Counted from the stretch's first letter, positions 21,041 through 36,400 are shown. The stretch: DNA of 64,000 nt from Baylisascaris procyonis (GCA_037389465.1 JAZARR010000213.1:1613501-1677500), one strand, 5' to 3'. Program-made: numbers and translations. Notes: generated by a model from the sequence alone, not told the origin.

Positions 21041-22643
21041 AAAATTTACGAAATAATTGAATGATAGAGAATACCATTCGCCTTCAGCTAAAACAAAAAG
21101 TTCCTGACTAATAAAATATTGCCAGGACTAAACTCTGCAAATTTTTTTCAATGTCCGCTACTCTTCTCTCACTTCAAATTACAGATATGAAACACTTTGT
21201 CAAAGAAAGACATAAACAGACCAGCGTAAAGCTCTGGCAATAGCTTCCCAATATAAATGAGGATCGCCATAAATCGTCTTACTTCCTTCTTTGAACGCCC
21301 GCAATCACTTCAAGCACGATACCCGCATACTCGCGACCCACTTTCACATAATAAAGGAGGATATCTAAAATTTTTCGTCGACTATAAGCTTTCGAAAAAA
21401 TTTCAGAAAAAATTACAGACACCGCTTGACTATGCGCCCTCAAAAATTTGGTGATGGAAATTTTTAGTGAGAATCAAAGTCTACTGGAATGTATCTCATG
21501 AAGCATAAACGGCATCCACGTTTCAACTCTTATAAATATGCCCTTCCATTTTTCACCCCAATCTCGCCTTCTGATGCAAGAAATAAGAGCACATATGGAA
21601 TAGAATGAAACCTTCCACGATGATCATCGAAAGCTCGATAATGATAAAAGCAGCAAGTGCTAACCTCTGATTGCACAGAATTGAGATGTCGATCCGTAGT
21701 AAAAAATTTAAACAGTTCGGCGATCACCTTATCCGTTACTCATCGACATAAGCTGCGGCGAACCAGAATGACTCGATACATCACTAGAAAAACAGAGCAC
21801 GATTCGCGATAAAAGCGCAATTTTGCACCATAATCAACTAAGCTGCAAACCATGAAGCCATGCCAAATTTTCGTACCTTATAGTACTTGAACTCAGAGGT
21901 TTTGTACCGTTGAGAGGCTACGTTAGCATCAAACCAATAAGTTTTCCTCACAAAACGAAAATCGAAGCTTCAAACTGTTTCCTGCTCATAAAAACACTAA
22001 AAGGTTTTCAAACTTGAAAAGCTTCTTATGTTTATATCGCTCAGATCTAAACAGAAATTTCAAGCACTCGAAATAAAACAAGAATCATGAAATTTTAATC
22101 CCCTCCATCACTTAGACATATCAAAAAATTCAAAGTAGAAACAAATTCCTTACCATCATTCCCCTCAAAGACCCTAAAAAAAGGTTTGGCACAATGTAAA
22201 GAGAATGATGAACGTGAAAATTCGCCCAATCCAACTACATAGCACACTAAATCGCTCTTACCGGAGGAAAATGGCATTCTTGCAAATGCTTAGGTGAATA
22301 TGAACTATTGGTGCATCCAGCACCTCTCACATATACTTCACCATGATGACACCACTGAAGCACTGAGGAGTCACCAATCGTGCAAAGCTAAGAAACTCTT
22401 CAAAACTCATTAAGTAATAGGATGCAGGTTTTGCAGTATGCCCGCCACAATTTGCACAACCACGATGGCATGGAATGGAAGAGACAAATGAAATATGCAT
22501 TGTGATGCAAGGAAAATGCACAATAAGAATGAAACATGAAACGAAAACTCTCTGCAGTGGTGGTTGTTGGTATGCCAAACAGATCTGTACTGTATATATT
22601 CAGTTCTAACTTACTCTAGCTAAGCATTGAATATCTCATTGAG

Positions 22644-23817
22644 GCGACCCCGTGCAAGATAAGTTTGTGGCGCAATAACATTCATGTTATGTGTGAGAAT
22701 ATTTCGGGCTTGAAATTGCAACATTTCACCCCTAATTTAGTCTGGAAAAAACATTATACGAACAGCTACAAACTCGAAGCTCGAGGGTGATTAATAACAA
22801 TATAATTGCCTCCTTCTACCTACTCATTAATATTTTGTGTCGAGATTGTATTTGCATTTATAATTTATACACCCATCTGTTCCGTGAAGGATCCAGAATG
22901 ACTATGGAAATCACTCAATGACCTCATAGTGCAATAATTCAGAACCATCTGCGGTTTCAAACCCCTTTCCTGCGCCGTATTTTCTTTTTTTTCACACAGT
23001 GGAATCACGAGTCACATGTTGAAGTGTGCAGCTGTAAGTCTTCATACCTCCTCAATATAGAATAGTCCTCAGGAGGACACCTGTGGAGCACAATTTAATG
23101 GCCATCATTAAGGAGCTGGCATTACCGCCCAATGACTCCTTTTCAACATCTCAACGGGGTCACTGACCCTCAGTTGAGTGATGGCGTGGCCTTAATGACT
23201 CGTCTTCAACAGCATAATGGAGTCATTATAGGCAACCGTTGAAGAGTTGGCGTCACGTCCAATGTCTCCCTTCAACGGTGAAATGGAATCTCCACAGGTC
23301 ACCGCTAAGGAGCTGGCATCTTCGCCCAATGACTCCTTTTCAGCGGCTTTGAGGACACCGTAGAGAAGCTCAATCAGAGCAAGTCTCCACTAATTTTTCG
23401 ATGCCAAAAATTATCACGCAGAATATGTATAGGCAAAAAAATAAATCAATCAGGAAGGCTGCCTCATCACAGCTATAGGGTGTGAAGAATTTTACAGCTA
23501 CACCTGTATACAACTATCCAGCAATGTACGCAGAGCAGAAAAAAGAAAATAAGGCGCACACAAATCCCCCACCCAATGGTTCACTGAAGAAATTTTGCGC
23601 CATACTATGCAATGTAAAATGAATGTTTCTATTTCTATTAATTGAACTATTAGTCAACAAGTTATAAGCGGAATAGTATGAGATTCAACTTTGTAACTGT
23701 TCGCACTGTGATTTTTCCAGCCTATTTCAGGATTGAAATGTTACAATTTCAAGCCAGAAATATCCTGGCCCATAATATGAATGTTACTGCGCCACAAATT
23801 TATCGGTCACGGGGCTG
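22644..23817. repeat. Long inverted repeat, unit 2 copy
   Basis: Same structure as in unit 1, arms about 22644-22775 and 23687-23817, with one or two base changes. The internal minisatellite is present at 23109-23360. Confidence 0.75.
23109..23360 (+). repeat. Minisatellite, unit 2 copy
   Basis: Same four-copy array as in unit 1, with the same copy number. Confidence 0.8.
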
Positions 23818-26800
23818 CGTAAAAACGAACTGTCTTTTCAGGAGGCCTTTCGCTTTTCTTATGCTCCGACTACAGCGGCGCTATATACAGAAAAATAATA
23901 AGACCTCTCTTGACCAAGTTTAATTCCACTAGTTTTTTTTTTTTTTTAAATAATAGCAAACAATGTCGTGGAATAATCTTTCTTTCAAGAATTTGCTCGT
24001 TTTTCTTCAATGGGATATTCAACGGCTCAACTGGAGCAAAGAAAACCTAAAGAATCGCGTACAAATCTGTTTAGCGTCCTAAGCAACCATCCACTGCAGG
24101 TATTTTTGATTCATATATAATTCCTACTGTACACTTTCGGTCACATCACAATGCATAGTTCATTATCTCAAAGACTTCAGGCCATCGAAGTGGCGCAAAT
24201 TGGGGCTGAACATATTACAAAACGTGCATCTCCATTAATAAATGAGTGTCGAAAGGCTCCTCTTCTTTGCACGATTGGCGCACCTCTGCGCCTGAACGGT
24301 GCCAAAACAAGGTGAGGCATACGTAAAAGATGCATGGGTCCACAGCAATTCAAATTCACCTAAGTGAGGTAAGAATGCCTTTCCTTGGGAAGAGCGATTT
24401 GACGGTGCTCAAATGTAGCTGAATTCAGCTAATTTTCGCACTCAGCATTTTCATTTACTACTCTGCCAAGACCAACAATGCAGTCTTACGTTCGCGCCCC
24501 AAAGTTACTAAGTAAAACTTTAAGTGACTCATCTTGCGTCACAGTTGACGTAGTCTTCTTCAACGCCGGTCGCTGTTCGCTTGTTACCACTGCCTCCATT
24601 CATGCTGGCTGGTCCCAGGCCATCCTGTCTTCGTGACCACTGGTCACTGCCGTGATCCATTGTTCTATGGTTCGACTCAACGGCATCCACTGAGTCTCCC
24701 GTCAGTCACCATCTTTAAGTTCTTCTTCGCCGATTCCTTCTTCGAAACTCTGAGCGTTAGTCCATACTCGTCGGCCAACCATGCTCCTCCGTCTGCGTAG
24801 CACACCTGCAGGACTGCGTGGACATAAGGCTTCATGCTGTTGTTCATATTTCTGGTCAACGACATGGCAGAGTGAGTAAGACCGTCCATAATTATACATC
24901 ATCGAACTTCATACATACTCGGATGGCAGACCAAGGCGCAGCATTGAAAGCACTCTTCAATCATTACGTCATCCTGGTCTTCAAACATTCAGGTTTCGGC
25001 TGCTGCTTGCTCGCTTTCTTCTCGTCCTATATCTGCCTTCATCGCTTGGCAAAGACAGATAGATATCGACGTATTAAACTAACAGTGAGCAAACTGAACC
25101 TAACATGAACAAAGATCAACCGTTCACATTTGATGCATTCGCAAACTAGACTCCGTCCACTTCGATGAAACAAATGATGCATAATCATAAAGCCAGTAAA
25201 AGATTATAGGAATGGTCTCATTTTTCAACAATTTCATAAGAATCAGTCCATCTTTCATATATGTTTAATCAACGAGCAGATTTTATCACCGGATGTTTCA
25301 ATCACTTAAGATGACCGTAACATTCTTTAAAAAAGTTTTTCTAATATTTTTGGTTGAATGAAATATCGAAAAAATAATTAAAAGCCTCTTTCCTTCAGCA
25401 TAAAATCTGCTCTCCCATACTGCATTATAAAATTCACAGTCAACGAAGCGGCAGTTCACAATTGTTTTCTACCTAATCTCTACCTAAGAATGCAACACAA
25501 ACAAAAACTGCATTGCTTCGAATATAATGAATCCCGAGAAAACCGACAAAAATCAACCTAATAAAGCATAAATCCCTAACTTGTCAATATATAAATCTTA
25601 AAATAAAATAGACGCAGCGTACCGCCGCGCGCGTCGAAACGCATGGAAACGTGCCAGAGGCGATGATGCTGCTACTCTTGCTTACGAAGCATTTAATCGA
25701 TAATCGCGCGCTTGCTCTCAGGTCATAGGTCACAAAAGACCGCGCAATTGATAACTCCACTGCGCGTGATAAAACGAAAAAAAGAGCGTTCTTTGAAACC
25801 GAGACTGTAAGTGCGATACATTAAAAAATGTCTTTATGTTTGCTAATTGTAAGGTTGGTCGACCACTGCCGCAACAATCTGTGATGGTGCTGCAGCATGA
25901 TTTACCTCCTATTTCATCAATTTTCGATAAGTTACAAACGTTGAAGGCTATGAATTTTGCGTATTAAATATTCCCATGCATATGCTGCACCATCTGTTGC
26001 AACGAATACATAATTTATCTTAATTGAAATATTTTTTGAATATATTTTAAATTTTAATCGAATAAATGCAAAAAACGTGTATGCGTTGTTTTACATATTT
26101 TTGCTTTTCGTAGTTTCTTAGATATCCGTTAAAATCCTCGATTCGTGCATCTCTCCCAAAATGTACTGATTTTCAGGAATTATTTTTTTTCGCTTATATG
26201 ATTAGCGCTATTTATAAATTCATCCCTCACATATCCGTTTATCTCGCCTCCCCCTACCTCCTCTCTGTATGCCATATCACCATGCGGTCGTGAATTCGAT
26301 AAAGCGCCCATCATTGCTTAGGCCAGCAGTCTAGTCAGAAATCCTTTTCTTCTATGATATTCAGAAATATGAAGCTAATAAAGATCAGAAAGTTTTGATC
26401 TTATACACATAACCATCGACACACAAATATGTATTCATCTTATAACGAAGGATTCTATAGCGATAAGATTCTAATAAATTTGCACATGTTTTTGCAGAAT
26501 GCAATAGTTGGCAGGGTTCGTGAGGAGCAACAATGAGCTGACAGCCGTCAGTCAGCTCAGCGCTATAAGTCGGCAGTTGTTGGTTGATGTTTACGCTTTT
26601 CGATCGATTTTCTCTGAGTCTCAGTGAACACACTGTAATGAATTCGATGATAGAAACTATGAGTTTTCATTTATTTTCGGTTTATCTCAATGTGTTTTTG
26701 GAATGACGCTTTTCAGCTAAGATATTTTCTCCTTTGCTGATATTTCCAACCAGCTGGAGCTAAGAATTAAAAGGATGAATCGATGAGTATTGCCTATGAA

Positions 26801-26867
26801 GCTTTATGCAAATTAAAACAACCAATAGTTGTTTTAATTCCTGTTGCGAACTTTATGCAAATCTTCG

Positions 26868-27244
26868 TCATTCTGGGGGAGAGATTCCAGTTATCTGTTT
26901 CGCAGCGTCGATCCATAAGGGGGATTTTGAATGATTTGATGCTTGCGTATAAAATTATTTATGAAATTTGTGATAGCTTTCAATCTAACAGTTTATTTCT
27001 GCACTTTCCACTACCCTGCCGTAATGCAGACGAAGATAACGACTTGAAAATAAGATGTGATGCTGAACTCGCAAACAACATTTCCGGACAAGTTGTTATA
27101 CTATGAGTTACTTGCAAACAGTTCTTCCAGATCGGATTGTCGTACTATGGAATCTGTTGATACGGCAAGGGGTGGGATCATGTAACTGCCCCTAACTCAT
27201 ATCTCTTTAATCAGGTTATCAAGCCTATCCTTCGAACGTTTCAT
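26868..27244 (+). pseudogene. Non-LTR retrotransposon tail, unit 2 copy
   Basis: Same remnant. Its upstream part is removed by the 552-base deletion, so a 107-codon open frame now starts upstream in the hairpin region (26783-27106). The stretch at 27115-27220 carries more substitutions than the surroundings (for example FKEVIK becomes FNQVIK), and most of them change the residue, as expected of a dead sequence. Confidence 0.5.
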
Positions 27245-27631
27245 TGCTTGGCGTTTTACATTTATAAAATTTATCATTTTTCTATGCGCAGCTCTCTATT
27301 TCCCATACTTATTCCCTGTCTCGTGCAGTATTATTTGCCCTTGGGCTCTATCCATGAAGTGAGGTCCACCTTCCTTATGTCAGGATGTCGGCAAATTTCA
27401 CCTTCTGCATCATGAAACAATGCGCTTATTTCAATTCATCTGGGGTATATGGATGGTCCGAATCACTTCTGATTTTTAACCTTTGGCCTGGACTCCATTT
27501 GAAACACCCTCGGGCACTTTCAACTTCTTCTTTGAAGTTCATCTGGCCTTGGCCTGTTCGTTAACTTCGGTAGACGGAGTTTTGGAGATTTGTGTGCCAA
27601 ATTTATAAAGGTAACAAAACTGCAGGCGACG

Positions 27632-29219
27632 ATGAACGAAGGAAGGGGGGGAACTTCCTTTCGAATTGCTAATTTTAATAATGTCGTATTTGAACGCGAA
27701 GGAATTAGCACGAATGGGCAATGTTAATTATCATTGGAAACGCGTGGGTGAGGATGATTCACTATGGAGGCCGTTATTTATTCGTGATCATAAATTACCT
27801 CTTGACACCAAATTAAAGGTATTTATTCGAGAGTTAATCCATCAATATTAACTAACTTTCCGATTCAAATGAATCGGAAAGTCAATGGTCGCATAGAGGA
27901 AATCTCTATAATGTGCAAATGTTTCTAATATTGAGGAAATTTTCTTAAGCGTATCGCGATGCCATATCCCCCCACCCCTCACCCCGATCGGTTATTGCAG
28001 AATAAGGATATGCATACGACGCCCATCATAAGAATTCAGATTTTCTAATACGGTATTAGAGCTTCAAAATTCATTTTTCTCACTCAAAAATTTCCTCTTC
28101 ATGTATTTTTTTATAAATTTCAGGCAACTGAACAAGTATATAACAGTTCGAGTTCAAAACGCTTTTCTAAAAGGTGATTATCAAACGTTATTTTTTATCA
28201 AATGATTATCAAATGAAATTATTTTTTTACTAAGATTCTTGAGAGTTTTTGCAAGCTAAATTATGATTGTCATGTCTGTATATATGTTGCTTGTCTTGGC
28301 TTGTTTATTTATTTGGTATTTCCAGCTTGCTGATCGGAAAAGTTGAGTTTAATATGCATAACTTACGGCACAGAGTAGAGTTTAATGGGCAGACACAGAG
28401 TAGTGCATAAAGCTAATTTTGTACCGGGATATGTGAATAAAATTGAGTTACTTTAGGTCTCTTGTGACGATGTTCTAGTCGGCAAACAAAATATTTAAGA
28501 ATATTATACTAATGTAATCCTCCTTTTACCCATAATGTCTTCTTTATATAGTAGTGAAGTTTTGTTTATGGTTAATTGTGCTTAGCAGTGTGGATTATTT
28601 CCTGAGATAATGTTTCATTTGACTCTAGGCTGAAATCCGAGTGATTAATTTATCATCGATGACATTTGAAAAATCATATTTTGGCCATTTTGCAAATGCG
28701 ACCGATCGTTTTCCTTGTTCGATTGGAGGACATTACGTGACCAGGTTGGTGGAATATTTATAGCTTTTGCTTATATCATTCTCACCTATCCCCATTGTTA
28801 TCCGTTTGCCCATAAGGGATAATACAGACCACAGGTTTTTATGTTATTTTCTTTTCATGCCGTCATGAGGCACTTTTCCTAGTCATTTAATTCCCACATA
28901 AACTACATATGGGAATCATCTCTTTCGTTGATCGGATTTCGCAATACTCACTTAAAGCATGAAACAAAATCTATCGAAAATTTCAATTCTTCTAAAAGAA
29001 ATTATTTGAAGTGCTTCGTTGGATGGTGGTCGAGTTTGGTCACGAGAATATAGATGTATCGTTGGTCGACTACAACATAATGGAGCAGCAAGTGCGGTCG
29101 CTTTAAGTCCATTAGATGGCGAGATACTTGTTTCGGTTGGAAACACTGATGGACGTATTAAAATATGGACGAGCAAGAAATTGTCGACACGAATTACGGT
29201 CCCAAATGATTTCATGTAA
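27632..29219 (+). CDS. F-box/WD40 protein, unit 2 copy
   Basis: Exons at 27632-27818, 28124-28173, 28326-28374, 28629-28744 and 29012-29219. I found no coding difference from unit 1; the seven-G run and the resulting frame break are the same. Changes between units fall in introns. Confidence 0.65.
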
Positions 29220-30285
29220 TATATTTGCATTTGCTATATTTGTTGTAAAAAAAAAATTTTACTCATTGTAAATAAATAACTCATATGTAATAATTTTGTA
29301 AAGTTTAATATTTTTGAATTTATATAAATGAAATGAATTGAAAATTTTTGCGATATGAATGAATAAAATATTATATTTTCGCATGAATGAGGCAGTAAAA
29401 ATTTATGCACTTTTTTAAACATTCCATTTCAATAAACGAATGAAAAAGTAAACATCAATTATCTTTTTTTTGGGGAGGGCTAACAAATTCATTTAGGAAA
29501 ACAGCAAATCCATATTTGGGAAAACGAAAAAAAAATTTCCTCGAGACTATGCGTTTGAGATGGGAAATTAAAGAAGAATCCTTATGTGAAGGTTGTTGGG
29601 TCAAGCTTCGATTTCCATCGTCCGCATTCGAGCTGTGAAAATCAGAAGCAGTTGAGGAGTGCTTACAAAATGATACTTTTTTTGAAAATGCCAGTTCTTT
29701 CGTGGAAGCGCATGCACACTTGGCTGCACTAGTTTCCCTTAGATGGGGTCGTTCATACTTATGTTTCCCCCTTGATTCTCCGTCCTTTGCCGATTATATA
29801 TGTTTCTGCTCGATCAGAACAAGGCACTTCAAAACTACCTATCTCACTTCTTGACGACATTTAGATACTTCTTATCGCCTGCAGCAATATTCTAAAACCT
29901 TCGTCCTCCTGTACATGTAAATCGTATGAAAAACTAAAAAATTTCGTTCTCAGTTAAAAGCTGCCCGCCACTGCAAAAAAAAAACTTATGAAAAGATCCT
30001 TGTTTGGATTACATGTTCCATCTTTCGTGCTGGAAAACTAAAAAATCTACAAATCCCAAGGTTCATAAATCCAGTTTTAAAATGATAGTTCGGTCGGTTG
30101 ATGCGAGGTGCAACTTGCAAAAGTCTGACGATGTAACTGGTCGATGCCGCCTCATTACTGCTTATTGGAATTTGAATATCAGCTCATTGGCAAGAAATTT
30201 GAATAAAAAAACAGAGCGATAATTCCATCGATGCTTTAGCATAATCATTTCATACGAAAGTGGTATTCGGGAGTAGTCGTCAACG

Positions 30286-33200
30286 ATGCTGCAAATATTT
30301 TCGAGTTTATTTCCTATAAACTTTATTTATATTTTTTGGATTTTTACCACATTATTTGTGGTGACGTCATGTAAATCGAAGAGTGAACGAAAACGGCGAT
30401 CGGAAATCGTTTCTACGTCGATTCTTCATGATGCAAAAACTCCAACAATGGTTTGAAATAGTTTTTGCGCTTTATAATTTAGTAATAATTAGCTCTATCA
30501 AAACGTGTCGATCATTGAGTGCAATTATAAGAAATATTTAATTAGCTCAATATAGAATTTATTCAAGACGAACATATTTTTCAAACATCATCATTCATAA
30601 ACGTAACTCAAATCTATTGAAATAGTTTGGAAATTGCGGTTGGTTTGACCAGGGAATCAGCAGCGGGAATCCTCGGTTCGATTTCCCTCACTTATCTTCC
30701 TGGAGCACATCGTGAGACCTTCCCCTTCTTTTCGCGATATTCCGCCATATTCCACATCCCTCCTAACAAACCGTCGCCTATATCATTCTTGTTTTTTCAG
30801 CGACAAGATGATAGGCACTTGCATTTAAATATTACAAAAAATATAGTATAGAACATCACAACCGCTCCTATAATCTAGCTGTCATAATTGAGTGCAAATA
30901 ATTGCATATGAATGGATGAGTGAACAACTAAAATACCATTCATTATATACCGAATAGACTTATTCCATTATACGTTATTCTTTGGGAATTAACCAAAAAT
31001 TTTATGCTCTATATACATATATAATCGAGACTATAATCTTACTATAATAATCTATAATCTATAATATAATAATCTAGAATTTTGGCAAAATGAGTGAACC
31101 AACTACACCAAAGCAATCAACTCTATCACGCAGTGCAATATCATCTGCTCGCAGTGTACCTCATTCAGAACAAAAGCAAATCACACGAAAAAATGGAACT
31201 TTCATAAGTACTTTTTTTATACGCTATATCCTATATCTTGCATCTTAGAACCAAATTTATCCGAGGTACTTAGGTAAACCTTACAGGTATATAGGTAGCC
31301 TTATAAGTACCCTTTTTAGTGTTTTTTATAATCATAATGGACGCTATCAATTAGACCAACTAAAACGATATCGGAATGATAGAAAATATTAGGTCATCAG
31401 CACAAAAATCGAAAAAATCCATTATTGTATTATGTGCATCACTGTATTATATGTTCTTTACTATTTAAACGAAGAGAGTAAAATACTCTTCAATATTTTT
31501 AAATTTAATAAAAAAATATTTAAATTGAATAAATAATTTAGATATAAATGAAAATAGTGCAACAAATGCGAAAATCGAAAGAAGAACAAAATCAAAGAAA
31601 GAGCCACTGAATACGAATATTAAAAATGATATAGTGAATCGTACAAGATCCTATCTCAATGATTACGGTGATGAAGATGCTCTTAAATGGAAAACGATGA
31701 GTTCATCGAGACGTATCACCAACAGAACATCGAAAATAAATTCACCGAAAAAAACCGAAGATTCATTTAAACTTAGCGTTAACGGAACCGAACCACATCA
31801 ATCGACTATTGCAAAAACTTCTTTATTAACGACAAAAAAAGGTTAATTGCAAATATTTTATCAGTTATTATTTTATTTTATCAGTTATCATTTCGCTCTA
31901 AAACCTAAATATTAAAAAAATTTTTTTGTTTGCAAATTCTTGAAATTGAAATTACAGAACTATCAATTCTAGTGCTAATAAATTAAGATCATTTATTTTC
32001 ATTTTTATCATCTAATTTTTTTTTTCAATGCAAAGTTTATTTCTTAACAAATGATTTTTGCCAATATATCTCTCTTTACCTATGCAATCTGAAAAATTTT
32101 ACTCTCTATCTATATCAATTAAAAGTCTTTAATAAAATTTTCACAAAAATATTGAAGAAAAAATGCAACGAAAAAAGTATCGATTATTTTCTAATTTTTG
32201 ATGATTCATTTTCAATGCAAAACTTGCTTTATATCATTGTGTTTACATTTCAAAAAAAAAGGAAGTAGATTATATGTATAAGTGAGCCACCAAAAATACA
32301 ATAAATTTTCAGTGCAACAACAAAAATCGTTCATAAACAATGAAAAATCGAGAAATGAAAATGAAGAAACCGCAAGTGTTACTATTCAGCCAATACCTCA
32401 GCCACTCAGCGATGCTCGTACACAAAAATCACAAACAACTGAAGTAAATTATAAATAATTATTCGATAGTTTTTGATTTCTTAAACTAATAAATCACTAT
32501 AAAACTCTGAATAGTTTAATTTTAAAATGATATATAGCATAAGTTTATAGAATAGAGAATGATCTAATCCCATATCTCGTTTATAGATTAGAATGAAATA
32601 AAGAAGTAGAAAGATAAATCAATGCTTTTGATTCGTTTCCGTCATCGTAGTTTTTTTTTTTTTTTTTTTAAATTATCGCCATCAATTTATCGAACGAAAA
32701 TTGAATGAGAAGATTCGAGCTACAGATTTCAATTCAACCAAGCATCTTTTCAAGAATCTAAACGATCGTCTGGTTATTGCTTTCGTATCGACAAATACCG
32801 ATAACTGTTATACGTGTTGCATTACAATTGCTTGGGAATTATTTATTTATTCTGTTTTTTTTACGAATAGAAGTTGGGAAAGGGGTACTTCGTTGACATT
32901 TCAAATATCTTGGCGAATATTTTGAGGGTGCAAAAGCTTTAGTAGTTCAACTGTTTCGAAAATTGCCGCTTATAGCCATAATGAAGAGAATCGTATGGGA
33001 AATTAATAAGAATACCTTTGATGTATAGCATCGGAAAAAAATGAAGTGAAAATAAATGCAAAGCATTTTTTTGTATTTTCTAAAAATTTTTTGAGGATAT
33101 AAAATCTTTTTCAAATAAGTAGAAAACTTTATTATAAAAATGAAGCTATCATTGTAAAACTGTGTGATGTTGTCCTTTTAAAATGGCACTTTCCTAGAGT

Positions 33201-33464
33201 ATATTTGCAGTAAAGAAATTAATTATAGATGTAATTATAAATGAGAAAATAGTTAAATATTAGGAACGTAAATATTATAAAATTCTACAACAGTATACGA
33301 GAAAATATTTTTGAAAGCTTGAAGTAATTGAATAGATTTTCCAACTTAATCCTACCAATTTGAGAAGCTTAAGAAATAAATTGGCCTTTTTTTTTCAGGT
33401 GCGAGCGGAAGACGATACGATGCAACATGTTGAATCGCTAAGAGAGAGTAAAGATACAGAATAA
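30286..33464 (+). CDS. 263-residue protein, unit 2 copy
   Basis: Exons at 30286-30450, about 31078-31207, 31542-31841, 32313-32443 and 33399-33464. In exons 2-5 the only differences found from unit 1 are silent (Thr ACC/ACT, Ala GCC/GCG, Asp GAC/GAT). Fourteen bases just before exon 2 are missing, so the TTTTACAG acceptor is replaced by AATCTAG. The AG is kept but the pyrimidine tract is weaker, which could alter splicing or favour a start at the Met at 31090. Confidence 0.7.
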
Positions 33465-36400
33465 ATATTAGCAAAAAACTTGTTTATTACGTATATAAAA
33501 ACAAAAGAAGCATAATGAATAAACGTATTTCATATAAAGCAATAAGGCTGCAATATTTCAATTTTATCATATAGCCGACCAATATCAACACATCTGCAAA
33601 TTGTCATCGAAATGGTGCAATTAATGGATTTTAGCATTGTTTTAAGAAAAATCAAATGTGAAGGAAGCGGAAACAATGACTTTCGATACCATTCGTCAAT
33701 TGTATGGTAATACCTTTAATTGAACCGAAAGTGACATGGATGATGGAAGGAATATAGTCTAAAACGGCAGGTACCGAGTGACATCCGAATCACGATGCAA
33801 CCGTTACTCCTGATAGTGGAGGTGTTTTACGACTCAAATTCGGAGCAAAACTTGCCCCGGATCAATCAATTCGATTGAAAGAAAAGCTGTAGCAATCGAA
33901 AATTGCACGTTCTTGGCAGCTAGAATCTTGGAGGATGAGTTTGGAAATAAGCGAATCGCTAAAATAGTGCAAAATCCTCAAAAGTTTCATTGAAACGGAA
34001 CAGTTATCTATGTGTTCCCGATGGGAATCTAGACAAATTTCCGATAAGCAAATGATGATGCTACTTTTTATGCTAGCCGTCGATCAGAACGAGTCGTATA
34101 CATTGTGACGAGCAGATAAGGGTGGCTCATTTTGAAAATCTCAATCGGAAGCAATTCATTTAGAATTTAGGGAATCTAAAGTTCGCTGAGGTTATTAAAA
34201 TCATTCCGCCTTTAGTGAATAAATAAATTAATTATTATTGCATGCAGCTTTCAATATAAAATATACAAAGATTATTAATGCGGAATAATCTTTCAGACGT
34301 TAATAGAAGGTGGGACTTCGGATTGATTCAAGTGAGCGAAACGACAACAGAGAAAGAGGGTTCTTGAATTATTGGTGATTTTCATCCCGTCCAGTGCTTA
34401 TGAGGTATCTTTAACTGGGATGAGGAAGTAGAGGAGGTGAAATAGGCCCCAAATATCCCTTGTTCGTGCGCAAAATTACTTCTATATTTTTCATTTCTAT
34501 TTCCATTTATAAAACTTCTGGTTCGTTAATATATACTAATAATGAGTGAGCTGGAATGGTGCTTGGAAAGTATTCTTTAAATGAATATACTGAGTTTGAT
34601 TAATATTTCATATCTATATTTGCAAAGACAAACGATAGTTTATTCGGCATCGAACGACTTATTGACGAAAACAAATTCGGAGACGATAAATATAAATATG
34701 GTTGTAAAATTGGTCCAGGAAAGAATTAAGAATATTAAACCGCAAAGATGTCAGAAAAAAGCGAACTTGCCAACCCTCTCGACATATGCGCCCTCTGGCG
34801 CCCCCTAAATCCATCACAGCGTTTACTTCTTCCGCCCATGTCTCTGCCTCTTTCGCCCCAAAAATGCCTTTGATATTTCTGCCTCTATGCAAGGAAGTAT
34901 TTCAAGCAGTTTTATTGACGTATTAAGTGAGTCATGTCAGGATGTTCGAAGCGTTGATCAACATTTGCACTATGACGAGCAAGTACTTCCGCTTTTCGAT
35001 ACAATCTTAAGGTGTTCATATTCTCATAGGTGAGAATTTTCTCACGAAGGGGTCAAATCGCTGAGTTTGAAGGTGCATGGGGAAGACTAATCCATAAGGA
35101 AATACATCCCACTCTTATCTAATTTCCACCCTATCGAATTCCTTACCGAATTTTCCTGAAAAGATACCATTCGTATGGCGAAACACCATCGACAACATAA
35201 GCTGATACGTAACACCCTGGCGATGTGTATCTCAGATCCCTCAAAATCTACCATAGACGGCTGCCTCGTAAGCGTATAGCCAACCCATTTTTGGTTCGCT
35301 TACGATAACCTATCCCTAATTCTAAACACTATTTTCTTTCTCACTTTGTCTGATCGTCGAAATACCAACAAAGATGACGCTTTGTTTCCGTCGTTTGTCT
35401 GCACCTCTTCTATTCATATATTATTTTTGCATATAAGCGTTGTTTATTTCACATCACCAATTCATATACAACAATATCATTCACATTTTCGTTGTTTTAT
35501 TGGAGAGTATTGGAAGCAAATTGGGTTGTGCTGAATTGTTTGGATGATTCATGCGTTACGCACAATGCTTTAAGCATAATGCATCTTTCTATGAATTATA
35601 AGTATCTTCGAATATGCGGCAAAGAATAGAAAATCCCAACAGATCTTATTATAATTTTAATGTTAATATAAGCGTCTCAATAGTCAAACAATTTTTAAAA
35701 TTACAAATTCAAATATATTTGATAATCCCGTTGCCATATATTATGAGCTTTCTGAAATCCTCAAGAATATTTTCATTGCAATTTTCATTGGCATTAATTT
35801 ATTTGAATGATCAATAATAAATAACAAAAATTCTTAATAAAGATCATATAAGATAACTGCAATTCATATATAACAATTGAAAATATTTTTGTTTAAATTG
35901 TTCCCTTTTTTATTACTTCTTTATTATAAAAATATCGATTTTATTACTTTTTTATTTCTTTATAAAATAAAAACCATATTTAAAAAATGCATTTCGTAAA
36001 CGTATAATACGGGGAATGAGGATTTAACAACAAAAAGGGTTAAAATAATTTAGTGAGGCAAAAGGATTTTTTCAAAGGGTTTGTCATTAAAAAAGCATTT
36101 TCACTCATAGTGCATAACGAAACGATTTGCCATTTTAGATCTCAACTACCTATAAATATATTGAATTTAAAGCGTCTATTAATGAAATCCAACTTTAAAA
36201 TACCGCCCTAAATGATCGCCTACAAGAACACACCTGTCGTAGATACGATATGAGGGTCAACGTTTAAAATGTCAACGTGTCAACGCTTTCGCGCCAAATT
36301 CCATCCGATTTCATGTCGGTGCTGAGAAAAAAAAATTACATAAATCCATGGGAAATGTTCGCCAACCACATTGCATATCCAATTGAAATGAACCGAGAAG

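Noticed and set aside
32701..32925. 74-codon ORF in the last intron of unit 2
   Set aside because: It is created by the divergent patch and is broken or altered in other units; it sits within a well-supported intron.
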